A stretch of DNA of 64,000 nucleotides from Ruegeria faecimaris (GTDB lineage Bacteria; Pseudomonadota; Alphaproteobacteria; Rhodobacterales; Rhodobacteraceae), in the NCBI RefSeq assembly GCF_900182615.1, contig NZ_FXTE01000001.1, forward strand, positions 1,116,001-1,180,000, read 5' to 3'. Each line of letters opens with the position of its first letter. Position 1 is the first letter of the stretch. The position numbers and the translations under genes are program-made. This document shows, piece after piece, positions 37,633 through 46,455 of the stretch. The notes under the pieces were generated by a model that saw nothing but the letters and a program-made list of their open reading frames with translations, was not told where the DNA came from and did not search any database.

Positions 37633-38733
37633 CTAGTCTTCGTATGTACCGTCGTCCTTGGCCCGCTTGGCGAACTCGGTTTCTTCACCCGCCGCCAGCT
37701 TGGTGGCCTGATCAATCCAGCCGTCTCTCTCGATCCGGCCTTTGAACTTCAGCCGCGCATCAACCCAGGCAACCTGCTCAGGCGTCCATTTGGCGATCTG
37801 ATCATAATGATAGAAGCCCAGCTCGTTCAGCGTCTTCTCAAGCTTAGGCCCGACACCTTTAAGCAGCTTCAGATCGTCCGACTTGCCGTCCCGCGCATCC
37901 GAAAGCGTGTCGGGCTGGTCTTCTTTGACCGCCTTCGCTTCAGCCGCTTGTTTCACCGCAGGTTTGGCAGGTGCGGGGGCCTTGGGAGGATTCGGAGCAG
38001 CCTTGGTCGCCGCCGCCTTGCCATCGTTGCCCAGCCATGGCGTCAGGATCGGAACCTCGGTCCCGTCGATGCGCTTGACGGTATCCCCCAGATCAGTCGC
38101 CAACTGAACGCTGGCGTTATACTGGGTTCGGCCGCTGTCATACTCTGTCAGGCTGGTCAGTCCCTTCAAGGGCTCTGCCGCATAGCGCCCGTTCTGAGGG
38201 CCCGGTGTCGGCACCTTGCCAGCGGCCAGATCGTCGATGATCTTGCCAAAACCCTCGGCGGTCAGGTCTTCGTAATAGTCCTTGCCGATCTGCGCCATTG
38301 GCGCGTTGGTGCAAGAGCCAAGGCATTCGACCTCTTCCCAGCTCAGCTTGCCATCGGCGGACAAAGCATGCGGCTTGGCGGCGATCTTGTCCTTGCAGAC
38401 CGCAATTAAATCCTCGGCCCCGCAGATCATGCAGGACGTGGTCCCGCACACCTGAATATGCGCCACCGAGCCAACCGGCTGCAGCTGGAACATGAAATAG
38501 AACGAGGCGACTTCGAGCACGCGGATATAGGCCATGCCCAGCATGTCAGCGACGGATTCAATCGCCGGACGGCTCAGCCAGCCCTCTTGTTCTTGCGCGC
38601 GCCACAGCAGAGGGATCACCGCGCTGGCCTGACGGCCTTCGGGGTATTTGGTGATCTGCGCTTCGGCCCATTGCCGGTTGGCAGCAGTGAAGGTGAAGTT
38701 CTCGGGTTGTTCGGGGTGAAGCCTACGCAGCAT
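37633..38733 (-). CDS. nuoE: NADH-quinone oxidoreductase subunit E with C-terminal helix-hairpin-helix-like extension
   Basis: 366 residues, about twice E. coli NuoE (166). The N-terminal ~200 residues are the thioredoxin-like [2Fe-2S] (N1a) subunit with ligands in '[10 protein letters not shown]' (near residue 95) and 'CLGSCTNAP'. An Ala/Pro/Lys-rich linker with '[20 protein letters not shown]' follows. The last ~75 residues ('[20 protein letters not shown]', '[20 protein letters not shown]') resemble the helix-hairpin-helix domain found in ribosomal-protein-L21/L27-type and predicted nuclease extensions. ATG 38733 has GGAGGA upstream and overlaps the preceding gene by 11 bases. Confidence 0.95.
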   Translation of the reverse strand: MLRRLHPEQPENFTFTAANRQWAEAQITKYPEGRQASAVIPLLWRAQEQEGWLSRPAIESVADMLGMAYIRVLEVASFYFMFQLQPVGSVAHIQVCGTTSCMICGAEDLIAVCKDKIAAKPHALSADGKLSWEEVECLGSCTNAPMAQIGKDYYEDLTAEGFGKIIDDLAAGKVPTPGPQNGRYAAEPLKGLTSLTEYDSGRTQYNASVQLATDLGDTVKRIDGTEVPILTPWLGNDGKAAATKAAPNPPKAPAPAKPAVKQAAEAKAVKEDQPDTLSDARDGKSDDLKLLKGVGPKLEKTLNELGFYHYDQIAKWTPEQVAWVDARLKFKGRIERDGWIDQATKLAAGEETEFAKRAKDDGTYED

Positions 38734-39175
38734 TCGACGATTCCTCCGCAGGACAGGAGAGCGAGAATCCACCAGCAGTATCGATTTCCATGATACCAAC
38801 TAATTCAGCTCGGTTGTTGTTCAGTGTCGAAATGAAAATTCCTTCGCAGAAATTCGCATATTCTCGGCTCATCGATGTTTCCCCCGATCGAATTTTGACG
38901 AGCAAAGTCGGTGCATCTATCGCTTCTGAATGATTAGTGGAACCTAAAGACCAGCCATACTCCCCAACGATGTAGTACCAGTTGTCCACCTGCTCTTTTA
39001 TATAGCAGTCGGAATTGCCCCAACCGCTTCGGGCGTTAGGTTCGGCCAATGCGTCTTTTTTGAAGTTACAAATCATTGAACGTTCAAAGTGCTCAGTCGG
39101 ACCACGAAGAACTGGCATCGCGAATGCAAGCACGACAACTAATGCTCCTGATCCAACAAGATGCGCTTTCTTCAC
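38723..39175 (-). CDS. Membrane-anchored or exported Cys-containing protein between nuoD and nuoE
   Basis: 150 residues, unrecognised. The first ~24 residues ('[20 protein letters not shown]') are a signal anchor or signal peptide. The rest has four Cys ('MICNF', 'SDCYI', 'NFCEG', 'LSCPA'), suggesting disulfides in the periplasm. The GTG start overlaps the nuoD stop (GTGA) and the stop runs into nuoE. A/T content is higher than in nuoD and nuoE. Function unknown. Confidence 0.75.
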   Translation of the reverse strand: MKKAHLVGSGALVVVLAFAMPVLRGPTEHFERSMICNFKKDALAEPNARSGWGNSDCYIKEQVDNWYYIVGEYGWSLGSTNHSEAIDAPTLLVKIRSGETSMSREYANFCEGIFISTLNNNRAELVGIMEIDTAGGFSLSCPAEESSNAA

Positions 39176-40395
39176 CGGTCAATCTCCCCGAACACGACAT
39201 CCATGGTCCCAATAATCGCGGCGACGTCGGCCAGTTGGTGGCCTCCGGCGATGTGATCCATGGCTTGCAGGTGCAGGAAGCCCGGCGCGCGCAGTTTGGC
39301 CCTGTAAGGCTTGTTGGTGCCATCGGCGACCAGATAGACGCCGAACTCACCCTTCGGGGCCTCGACGGCGGCATAGACCTCGCCCGCAGGCACGTGGAAG
39401 CCTTCGGTGTACAGCTTGAAGTGATGGATCAGGCTTTCCATCGAGGTCTTCATGTCCGAGCGTTTGGGCGGGGTGATCTTGCCACGGGCCAGAACGTCTC
39501 CGGGGCATTCCCGGATTTTGGCGATGGCCTGACGGATGATGTGCAAGGACTGGCGCATCTCTTCCATGCGGCAGAGATAGCGGTCATAGCAGTCGCCGTT
39601 CTTGCCGACCGGAATCTGGAACTCGAATTCGTCATAGCATTCATAGGGCTGCGCGCGGCGCAAATCCCAGGCCAGCCCCGATCCGCGTACCATGACACCC
39701 GAGAAGCCGTATTTCTGAATGTCATCCTCGGTCACCACACCAATATCGGCGTTGCGCTGTTTGAAGATGCGGTTCTCGGTCAGCAGACCGTCAATATCGT
39801 CGAGAATGGTGGGGAATTCGTGGCTCCACGCCTCGATATCGTCTAGCAGTTCCGGCGGCAGGTCCTGATGTACGCCGCCGGGGCGGAAATAGGCCGCGTG
39901 CAGACGGGCACCACAGGCGCGTTCATAGAACACCATCAGCTTTTCGCGCTCTTCAAACCCCCAGAGCGGCGGGGTCAACGCGCCCACATCCATCGCCTGG
40001 GTGGTCACGTTCAGCAAGTGGTTCAGAATGCGCCCGATCTCGGAATACAGCACCCGGATCAATGAGCCGCGGCGCGGCACCTCGACCCCGGTCAGCTTTT
40101 CGATGGCCAGACACCATGCATGTTCCTGGTTCATCGGCGCCACATAGTCCAGACGGTCGAAATACGGCAGGTTCTGCAGATACGTCCGGCTTTCCATCAG
40201 TTTTTCGGTGCCACGGTGCAACAAACCGATATGCGGGTCGCAACGCTCAACAATCTCGCCATCCAGCTCAAGCACAAGCCGCAAAACCCCATGCGCGGCA
40301 GGGTGTTGCGGGCCAAAGTTAATGTTGAAATTGCGGATCTTCTGTTCTCCGCTCAGCGCGTCCGTGCTGCCGTCATCGTATCTTGAGCCGTCCAT
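39172..40395 (-). CDS. nuoD: NADH-quinone oxidoreductase subunit D
   Basis: 407 residues. It is the 49-kDa-type subunit forming the quinone site with NuoB. '[20 protein letters not shown]' contains the His pair at the quinone head-group site, with '[15 protein letters not shown]' and '[17 protein letters not shown]', and it ends '[14 protein letters not shown]'. ATG 40395 shares a base with the stop of the 43-residue microprotein gene (TGATG). Confidence 0.98.
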   Translation of the reverse strand: MDGSRYDDGSTDALSGEQKIRNFNINFGPQHPAAHGVLRLVLELDGEIVERCDPHIGLLHRGTEKLMESRTYLQNLPYFDRLDYVAPMNQEHAWCLAIEKLTGVEVPRRGSLIRVLYSEIGRILNHLLNVTTQAMDVGALTPPLWGFEEREKLMVFYERACGARLHAAYFRPGGVHQDLPPELLDDIEAWSHEFPTILDDIDGLLTENRIFKQRNADIGVVTEDDIQKYGFSGVMVRGSGLAWDLRRAQPYECYDEFEFQIPVGKNGDCYDRYLCRMEEMRQSLHIIRQAIAKIRECPGDVLARGKITPPKRSDMKTSMESLIHHFKLYTEGFHVPAGEVYAAVEAPKGEFGVYLVADGTNKPYRAKLRAPGFLHLQAMDHIAGGHQLADVAAIIGTMDVVFGEIDR

Positions 40396-40526
40396 CAACG
40401 CCCCCGCTTATTCTTTTTTGCATCAGCCCGAACCCGGACCTTTTCGGCCTCGGCCGCCTTGGCTGCAGCCCCCGCCAGAAGGACCCCCAGCGCACCCAGC
40501 ACGATCAGTTCCCCCAGCATCATCAT
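40395..40526 (-). CDS. 43-residue membrane microprotein upstream of nuoD
   Basis: Starts at a run of three ATG codons with GGAG upstream and reads [20 protein letters not shown], then an Ala/Glu/Lys segment and a basic tail AKKNKRGR. One hydrophobic helix with a charged C-terminus is predicted. Its stop TGA shares its last base with the nuoD ATG, and it starts right after the stop of the 57-residue gene. Both tight junctions and good codon content support it as a real gene. No family recognised. Confidence 0.6.
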   Translation of the reverse strand: MMMLGELIVLGALGVLLAGAAAKAAEAEKVRVRADAKKNKRGR

Positions 40527-40527
40527 C

Positions 40528-40701
40528 TCAGCGGCGCTCCAGCTCTTGCAGTTTCAGCCCGACCCACCACAGCAACGCGATCGTGCCAAAGGGGATCAGA
40601 CAGAGCAGGCACCAGTATTTGTTAATCCCGAAGAACGGCAAAATCTTCACCATCGGGATGATGGTCAGTGCAGATAGGATCAGCCACCAAATGCCACCCA
40701 T
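40528..40701 (-). CDS. 57-residue two-helix membrane microprotein after nuoC
   Basis: Reads [20 protein letters not shown], then 'LPFFGINKYWCLLCLIPFGT' and ends 'WWVGLKLQELERR'. Two hydrophobic helices are separated by GINKYW, with a CLLC pair in the second. The ATG shares its A with the nuoC stop (TAATG). Small unidentified reading frames were described long ago in the Rhodobacter capsulatus nuo operon, which supports it by analogy. Function unknown; subunit or assembly factor of complex I is possible. Confidence 0.65.
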   Translation of the reverse strand: MGGIWWLILSALTIIPMVKILPFFGINKYWCLLCLIPFGTIALLWWVGLKLQELERR

Positions 40702-41306
40702 TATTCGCTCTCCTGTTTCTCATCGCCGGGCAGGATGTAATTCGCACCCTCCCACGGAGACATGAAATCAAACTGACGGTATTCCTGCACCAGATTGACC
40801 GGCTCATAGACCACACGCTTTTGCGCCTCGTCATAACGGACTTCGGTATAACCGGTGGTCGGGAAATCCTTGCGCAGCGGATAGCCACGAAAGCCATAGT
40901 CGGTCAGGATTCGCCGCAGATCAGGATGGCCCGAGAAAAGGATGCCGAACATATCGAACACCTCGCGCTCGAACCAGTTGGCCGAAGGGTGAACGTCGAC
41001 AATCGACGGTACCATGTCATCCTCACGGATCGACACGCGCAGGCGGATACGCTGGTTCTGGTACATCGACAGGAAGTGATAGACCACATCGAACCGCTTG
41101 GCCCGTTCGGGATAGTCAACGGCTGTGATGTCCACCAAGGTCGAAAACTTGCAACTGGCATCGCCCTTCAGGAATTCGATAAATTCCACAAGGTTCGACG
41201 GGGCCACGTCCACGTTCAACTCATCATGGGTGACATCCCAGAACAGAACGCAATCGGTCCGTTTGAGTTCCAGCTGCGCGCCGAGTTCTTTGAGTGCTTC
41301 GCTCAT
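40701..41306 (-). CDS. nuoC: NADH-quinone oxidoreductase subunit C
   Basis: 201 residues, the 30-kDa-type subunit of the peripheral arm. The signature is '[20 protein letters not shown]' followed by '[19 protein letters not shown]'. It is separate from nuoD, unlike the fused NuoCD of E. coli. ATG 41306 with GGAGAGG upstream is chosen over an in-frame ATG at 41327. Confidence 0.97.
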   Translation of the reverse strand: MSEALKELGAQLELKRTDCVLFWDVTHDELNVDVAPSNLVEFIEFLKGDASCKFSTLVDITAVDYPERAKRFDVVYHFLSMYQNQRIRLRVSIREDDMVPSIVDVHPSANWFEREVFDMFGILFSGHPDLRRILTDYGFRGYPLRKDFPTTGYTEVRYDEAQKRVVYEPVNLVQEYRQFDFMSPWEGANYILPGDEKQESE

Positions 41307-41316
41307 TGCCCTCTCC

Positions 41317-41841
41317 TCAGCGTACAATGGTGCCGGTGCGGCGGATTTTGCGCTGCAGCTGCATCAGACCATACAACAGCGCCTCAGCCGTCGGAGGGCA
41401 TCCAGGCACGTAGATATCGACCGGCACAATGCGGTCACAGCCGCGCACAACGGAATATGAGTAGTGGTAGTAGCCGCCGCCGTTGGCGCAGGATCCCATC
41501 GAGATCACATAGCGCGGCTCGGGCATCTGGTCATAGACCTTACGCAGCGCAGGCGCCATTTTGTTGGTCAGCGTTCCGGCCACAATCATAACGTCTGACT
41601 GACGTGGGGACGCGCGTGGCGCGATACCGAACCGTTCTGCATCATAACGCGGCATCGAGGTGTGCATCATCTCAACTGCGCAACAGGCCAGCCCGAAGGT
41701 CATCCAGTGTAACGACCCGGTTCGGGCCCAGTTGATGATGTCCTCCGTCGAGGTCAACAGAAAGCCTTTGTCCTGCAGCTCGGCATTCAGGGCCTGGGTG
41801 GCGACTTCTTTGTCGACGCCGGCGGTGTTTGCACCCGTCAT
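41317..41841 (-). CDS. nuoB: NADH-quinone oxidoreductase subunit B
   Basis: 174 residues. It binds the terminal [4Fe-4S] cluster N2 with ligands in '[12 protein letters not shown]' (tandem Cys), '[12 protein letters not shown]' and '[14 protein letters not shown]'. ATG 41841 shares a base with the nuoA stop (TGATG), giving a start in keeping with the tight spacing in this operon; longer starts overlapping nuoA are possible. Confidence 0.98.
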   Translation of the reverse strand: MTGANTAGVDKEVATQALNAELQDKGFLLTSTEDIINWARTGSLHWMTFGLACCAVEMMHTSMPRYDAERFGIAPRASPRQSDVMIVAGTLTNKMAPALRKVYDQMPEPRYVISMGSCANGGGYYHYSYSVVRGCDRIVPVDIYVPGCPPTAEALLYGLMQLQRKIRRTGTIVR

Positions 41842-42206
41842 CACTCCCATTCCAGGGCCCCTTTCTTCCATTCATAGGCAAAGCCGATGGTCAGAACGCC
41901 CAGGAATACTATCATGGACCAAAAGCCCACATCGCTGATGTCCTTGAAACCGACGGCCCAGGGAAACAGGAACGCGATTTCCAGATCGAAGATGATGAAG
42001 AGAATCGAAACCAGGTAAAACCGGACGTCGAATTTCATCCGCGCATCGTCGAAGGCGTTGAAGCCGCATTCATAAGCGCTGACCTTTTCAGGGTCGGGAT
42101 TGCGGACGGCCAGCACCACAGCGGCAAGAATCAGGACGATTCCAAGGCCCGCAGCGACGACCAGAAACACCAGGATCGGGAGGTACTCCCGCAGCAGGTC
42201 TTCCAC
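41841..42206 (-). CDS. nuoA: NADH-quinone oxidoreductase subunit A
   Basis: 121 residues, three transmembrane helices. '[20 protein letters not shown]' is the conserved loop near the quinone entry. It is the first gene of the operon. The GTG start at 42206 has AAGGAG six bases upstream and gives the family length; an upstream ATG at 42251 would not fit. Confidence 0.97.
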   Translation of the reverse strand: MEDLLREYLPILVFLVVAAGLGIVLILAAVVLAVRNPDPEKVSAYECGFNAFDDARMKFDVRFYLVSILFIIFDLEIAFLFPWAVGFKDISDVGFWSMIVFLGVLTIGFAYEWKKGALEWE

Positions 42207-42271
42207 GAATAGCTCCTTTCCTGCGCGTGCCCCGTAGGGGAGCGCCGTCAATTAGCGTGTTGATTGGACAT

Positions 42272-42300
42272 TCTCTATCCGCGCGGGGTCAGAGGGTCAA
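42272..42300 (-). promoter_or_regulatory. Candidate sigma-70 promoter of the nuo operon
   Basis: On the reverse strand TTGACC (42300-42295) is separated by 17 bases from TAGAGA (42277-42272). The -35 box is close to consensus, the -10 box is weak. Transcription would begin near 42265, about 60 bases before the nuoA GTG. Confidence 0.35.
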
Positions 42301-42326
42301 CCAAACACAACCGCATGGCACCCTAA

Positions 42327-42339
42327 TATTCCGTTTCAT
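42327..42339 (-). repeat. ATGAAACGGAATA element, copy 1
   Basis: Lies 50 bases past the liuC stop and upstream of the putative nuoA promoter. If translated it would give a 16-residue peptide MKRNIRVPCGCVWLTL ending at 42289. The related copy in the nuoG-nuoH spacer would also start MKRN. Confidence 0.5.
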
Positions 42340-42388
42340 TCCAGCCGAACTTCGATCCGTGAAACGCCCAGACCGACAGAACGTAAAC

Positions 42389-43171
42389 CTAACTATTCCA
42401 TACAGGTTTTCGCTTGTCGAAGAATGCGCTGATTCCCTCATGCGCCTCGTCGGTTTCCCAGCGCGCAACAAGCGCCCGGATCGTTTGGTCGATAACGGGA
42501 TCGTCAACACGCGGCCCCAAACCATGAACCAAGGCCTTGGCCGAGGCCACCGCACCAGGCGCACATGACAAATAGGGTTCAACCTCGGCCTCGACAGCGT
42601 CCGCCATATCTTCTGCTGATACCGTTTTTGCCAATAGGCCCAAATCGACGGCCTCGGCCGCGTCAAACAATCGGGCCGACATAAAGACCCGCCGCGCACG
42701 TGCCGCCCCCATCCGAGCGACAACATAGGGGCCGATGGTAGCCGGGATCAGACCCAGTCGCGTCTCGGTCAGGCCCATTTTTAGGGTCTCGACACCTATT
42801 GCCACGTCGCAGACGGCGGCAAGGCCCACACCGCCACCAAAGGCGTTGCCCTGTAACGCTCCGATCAGCGGTTTGGGCATCACATTCAACGCCTGCAACA
42901 TCTCGGCCAGTTTGCGTGCTTCGACAAAGCGTGTCTGAGGATCCGCTGCCATCTGGTCCTGCATCCAGCCCAGATCCCCACCGGCACAAAAGCTTTTGCC
43001 TGCTCCGGTCAGAACGACTACGCGCACAGTGCCATCGCTGCCCAACTGCACCGCCGCTTGTGTCAGTTCCCGGATCATCTGCGCGGACATCGCATTATGC
43101 TTCTCCGGGCGGTTCAGCGTCAGGGTTGCAACGCCACGTGGATCAACCGTGACCGAGATCGTTTCTAACAT
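42389..43171 (-). CDS. liuC: Enoyl-CoA hydratase/isomerase family, probable methylglutaconyl-CoA hydratase
   Basis: 260 residues of the crotonase fold. 'GKSFCAGGDLGWMQDQMA' and 'GNAFGGGVGLAAVCDVAI' are the oxyanion-hole segments; 'TETRLGLIPATIGPYVV' follows. Hydration of 3-methylglutaconyl-CoA to HMG-CoA is assigned from its place next to HMG-CoA lyase and methylcrotonyl-CoA carboxylase. The start is three bases after the lyase stop. It is the last gene of the liu run, and nuoA follows after 182 bases. Confidence 0.9.
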   Translation of the reverse strand: MLETISVTVDPRGVATLTLNRPEKHNAMSAQMIRELTQAAVQLGSDGTVRVVVLTGAGKSFCAGGDLGWMQDQMAADPQTRFVEARKLAEMLQALNVMPKPLIGALQGNAFGGGVGLAAVCDVAIGVETLKMGLTETRLGLIPATIGPYVVARMGAARARRVFMSARLFDAAEAVDLGLLAKTVSAEDMADAVEAEVEPYLSCAPGAVASAKALVHGLGPRVDDPVIDQTIRALVARWETDEAHEGISAFFDKRKPVWNS

Positions 43172-43174
43172 CGC

Positions 43175-44029
43175 CTACTCCGCCCTCATGGCCAGTGCCA
43201 TTTGTGCCGCTTGTTCCACGATCCCCAGATCAAGTCCCGTTTCGTATCCAAGACGCTCTAGATGCGCGACCACGGCTTCGGTGGCCACGTTCCCTGCGGC
43301 GCCGGGTGCATAGGGGCAACCGCCCAGCCCCCCGACTGCTGAGTCAAATGTCCGCACGCCCAGCGCCAATGCAGCGTCGATATTGTCGATGGCCCGACCA
43401 TTGGTGTCGTGGAAATGTCCCGCCAAGCGGGTAACAGGCACCGTCTCACGCACCGCCAGAAGCATATGGGCGATAGTGTCCGGTGTTCCCTGCCCGATCG
43501 TATCTCCCAGCGATACCTCATAGCAACCCAGCGCAAATAGTGTGTCCGCAATCTCGGCCACCTTCTCGGGTGGGGTCGGACCATCATAGGGGCAGTCGGT
43601 CACGCAGGACACGTAACCGCGCACTGGCAGGTCAATATGGCGCGCAGCCTCTAGGATCGGTTTGAACCTCTCAATGGATTCGGCGATGGTCGCGTTGAGA
43701 TTGGCCTTCGAGAACCCTTCCGAGGCAGATGCGAATACGGCAATCTCATCCGCTTTGGCAGACAAGGCGTCCTCGTACCCGCGCATATTTGGCGTCAGCG
43801 CCGCATAGCGCACCTTACCAACCCGCTGGATCCCGGCCAGAACATCGGCACTGCCAGCCATCTGGGGCACCCATTTCGGAGACACAAAACTGGCAACTTC
43901 GATCCGATTGAAGCCCGCCTTGCTCAGGCAATCGATCAGAGCGACCTTCTCGGCAACAGGAATTTCCCGCTGTTCGTTCTGCAGCCCATCACGTGGCCCT
44001 ACTTCAAAAATGTCGACCCGTTCACCCAT
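43175..44029 (-). CDS. liuE: Hydroxymethylglutaryl-CoA lyase
   Basis: 284 residues. It cleaves HMG-CoA to acetyl-CoA and acetoacetate, the last step of leucine breakdown. TIM-barrel DRE-type motifs are 'VGPRDGLQNEQ' with the catalytic Arg/Asp, 'LAGHFHDTNGRAIDNI' supplying metal His residues, and 'GLGGCPYAPGAAGNVATE' with the active-site Cys. It lies 64 bases after the carboxylase alpha gene. Confidence 0.96.
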   Translation of the reverse strand: MGERVDIFEVGPRDGLQNEQREIPVAEKVALIDCLSKAGFNRIEVASFVSPKWVPQMAGSADVLAGIQRVGKVRYAALTPNMRGYEDALSAKADEIAVFASASEGFSKANLNATIAESIERFKPILEAARHIDLPVRGYVSCVTDCPYDGPTPPEKVAEIADTLFALGCYEVSLGDTIGQGTPDTIAHMLLAVRETVPVTRLAGHFHDTNGRAIDNIDAALALGVRTFDSAVGGLGGCPYAPGAAGNVATEAVVAHLERLGYETGLDLGIVEQAAQMALAMRAE

Positions 44030-44093
44030 AGCTTTCGCCTCCCGTTATGCCGTGTTGTCCCGACTGTGCCACGTTGCGGCGCAGCGGGACAGA

Positions 44094-46025
44094 TCATTCC
44101 TCCTCCAGCCGGACCAGCGCCGCGCCGGCCTCGACCTGAGCGCCCGTTTCGGCCAGCACCTCGGCGATCACGCCATCACGGGCAGCCAGCAAGGAATGTT
44201 CCATTTTCATCGCTTCCAGAATGGCCAGTCGATCACCTTCTGAAACGGCTTGCCCAACGGTGGCGAACATGGCCTTGACCAGACCGGGCATCGGCGCCTC
44301 GACCACATTCGTATCGCCCAAGGCGCTTGCATCGCGATCGAGCGGATCGACATGCTCAAACACTTGCCCATAGTCATCGAATACTGTGATTGTCGCACCA
44401 GCCAGTGCCACGGGCGGCATCGGGCGGTCATCAATGTACCAGCCTCCATTGCGCCGTTGCGCCAGAACCGTTGTGTCCTTGATCTGCCAGACCTGCCGGT
44501 CAGGTCCTTCGACCTGTACGTCTAGATCAATGACCTCGCTATCGCACTTCAACTGGACGGCCCGGTGCAGCGGCGCCCACAGGCTGAAACCCGTGTCGGG
44601 CCCGGTCTCGACCAGATCAAGCGCCGTCATGGCTGCTGCAACAATCAAGCGCGCGCCCGCATCAGAAGTTCGGACCAGCCCGTCGATATCCCGACCGATC
44701 AGCCCGGTATCGACATCGCCCGCCGCAAATCCAGGGTGCCGGGTCAGCGCGCCAAGAAACGAGAGATTCGTGACCGTCCCGGCAACCTCGGTCCGCCGCA
44801 GAACCCGGTGCAGGTTTTCCAGCGCCACCGCACGCGTCGGGCCATGCACCACGACCTTGGCAATCATCGGATCGTACCAGGGGCTGATTGTATCGCCGGA
44901 CCGCACTCCGCTATCGGCGCGGCATTCCGCAGGAAAGCGCAGATGTGTCAGCGTACCTGTTGCGGGCAGAAACCCTTTGGGCACGTCCTCGGCGTAAAGC
45001 CGGGCTTCGAACGCATGCCCGTTGATCGTCAGGTCATCCTGCGTTTTTGGCAACGCCTCACCCGAAGCGACTCGCAACTGCCATTCGACCAGATCAACGC
45101 CGGTAATCGCCTCGGTCACGGGGTGTTCCACCTGCAAGCGCGTGTTCATCTCCATGAACCAGAACCGATCCGGGCGCAGCCCGTCCGATGCATCAACGAT
45201 GAACTCAACCGTACCTGCGCCTTTGTAGCCAATCGCCTCGGCGGCCCGCACGCCCGCCTGCCCCATGGCCTCGCGCATTTCAGTTGTCATTCCAGGAGCC
45301 GGGGCCTCTTCGATCACTTTCTGGTGCCGCCGTTGCAGCGAACAATCGCGTTCGAACAAATGTACCGCTTGGGTGCCATCGCCGAACACCTGCACCTCGA
45401 TATGCCGAGGCTTGGAAACGAATTTTTCGACCAGAACGGCATCGTTGCCAAAGGCGGTTTTCGCCTCTCCCCGCGCACTGTCTAGAGCCTCAGTAAAGTC
45501 TTCGGGGTGCTCTACCAGCCGCATCCCCTTGCCGCCGCCCCCAGCAACGGCCTTGATCAGCACTGGATAGCCGATGGTCTGGGCCGCGCCCGCCAGATGA
45601 TCAGGGTCTTGGTTATCGCCGTGATAACCCGGAACCACGGGCACGCCCGCCAGCTCCATCAACACTTTTGCCGCGTCTTTGAGGCCCATCTTGCGGATCG
45701 CATCCGCCGAGGGCCCGATAAAGATCAGACCCGCAGCCTCAACCGCGTCAACGAAACCGGGGTTTTCAGACAGAAACCCATAGCCCGGATGAATCGCCTG
45801 CGCGCCCGTATCCAGCGCTGCCTGAATGATCACATCACCCTTTAAATAGCTGTCCGCCGGGGCCGCGCCACCGATATGCACCGCCTCATCCGCCATTTGC
45901 ACATGCTTGGCCGAGGCGTCTGCGTCCGAGTACACTGCAACACAGGACACACCCATTTTCTGAGCCGTTTCCATCACCCGACAGGCAATCTCGCCTCGGT
46001 TAGCAATCAGGATTTTATTGAACAT
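44094..46025 (-). CDS. liuD: Methylcrotonyl-CoA carboxylase, alpha (biotin carboxylase/BCCP) subunit
   Basis: 643 residues. The N-terminal biotin carboxylase (about 1-445) has 'NRGEIACRVMETA', 'PVLIKAVAGGGGKGMRLV' (ATP-grasp), 'FWFMEMNTRLQVEHPVTEAI' and 'LYAEDVPKGFLPATG'. The C-terminal biotinyl domain has the biotinylated Lys in EAMKMEHS, 38 residues or so from the end. It works with the beta subunit (46456-48060) and would be charged with biotin by BirA (22661-23410). Confidence 0.95.
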   Translation of the reverse strand: MFNKILIANRGEIACRVMETAQKMGVSCVAVYSDADASAKHVQMADEAVHIGGAAPADSYLKGDVIIQAALDTGAQAIHPGYGFLSENPGFVDAVEAAGLIFIGPSADAIRKMGLKDAAKVLMELAGVPVVPGYHGDNQDPDHLAGAAQTIGYPVLIKAVAGGGGKGMRLVEHPEDFTEALDSARGEAKTAFGNDAVLVEKFVSKPRHIEVQVFGDGTQAVHLFERDCSLQRRHQKVIEEAPAPGMTTEMREAMGQAGVRAAEAIGYKGAGTVEFIVDASDGLRPDRFWFMEMNTRLQVEHPVTEAITGVDLVEWQLRVASGEALPKTQDDLTINGHAFEARLYAEDVPKGFLPATGTLTHLRFPAECRADSGVRSGDTISPWYDPMIAKVVVHGPTRAVALENLHRVLRRTEVAGTVTNLSFLGALTRHPGFAAGDVDTGLIGRDIDGLVRTSDAGARLIVAAAMTALDLVETGPDTGFSLWAPLHRAVQLKCDSEVIDLDVQVEGPDRQVWQIKDTTVLAQRRNGGWYIDDRPMPPVALAGATITVFDDYGQVFEHVDPLDRDASALGDTNVVEAPMPGLVKAMFATVGQAVSEGDRLAILEAMKMEHSLLAARDGVIAEVLAETGAQVEAGAALVRLEEE

Positions 46026-46028
46026 GGC

Positions 46029-46454
46029 TTATCCCTCAACCCCGAGATCTTCGACAAGTCGGAACCGCTCGCAGAGCAATTCCATTTCGGGATCAAACCC
46101 GCCGTTTCGCTCGAAATACCGGCGGTGATCTTCGCGCCATCCTTCAAGCGCCTCATTCTCGCCCTCGGCCAGCGCGAAATCCTCGGTCACATCGCAATAT
46201 CGGCAGGTCGTTACCTCATTCGTTTCGATCACCAGCGCGGGACGACCATCCCAGTCCAAAGCGATATCGCGCCGCCCAACGACCGGAGTATCCGCACTGC
46301 CTTCGGGATAGTCTCGCAAAGCACCGCAGGTCGCTGTTTTCCTTCCTGCACGCACTAAGGCCAAAAGTTCTGCGCTCAACGTTGCGTTGTCACCAAACTT
46401 GAAAGTCTGAGCACCCGGATAGCGGGCCATGACATCATTCAAAGAAACGTTCAT
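46029..46454 (-). CDS. ASCH-domain protein
   Basis: 141 residues. The ASCH motif 'VRAGRKTATCGALRDYPEGS' (GxKxxTxR-like) and 'DIALDWDGRPALVIETNEVT' mark the ASCH superfamily, thought to bind RNA or modified nucleosides; a few members are amidohydrolases of acetylated cytidine. Acidic 'DFALAEGENEALEGWREDHR' follows as in the family. It lies one base past the carboxylase beta gene and three bases before the alpha gene, an unexpected guest in a catabolic operon. ATG 46454 is used. Confidence 0.85.
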   Translation of the reverse strand: MNVSLNDVMARYPGAQTFKFGDNATLSAELLALVRAGRKTATCGALRDYPEGSADTPVVGRRDIALDWDGRPALVIETNEVTTCRYCDVTEDFALAEGENEALEGWREDHRRYFERNGGFDPEMELLCERFRLVEDLGVEG

Positions 46455-46455
46455 C

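Noticed and set aside
40700-42206. NuoCD fusion as in enterobacteria
   Set aside because: nuoC and nuoD are clearly separate with two small genes between them.
42289-42726. Longer reverse frame covering the ATGAAACGGAATA element and the end of liuC
   Set aside because: The upstream part is a shadow of liuC; only a 16-codon peptide from 42339 could be real and there is no ribosome-binding evidence for it.
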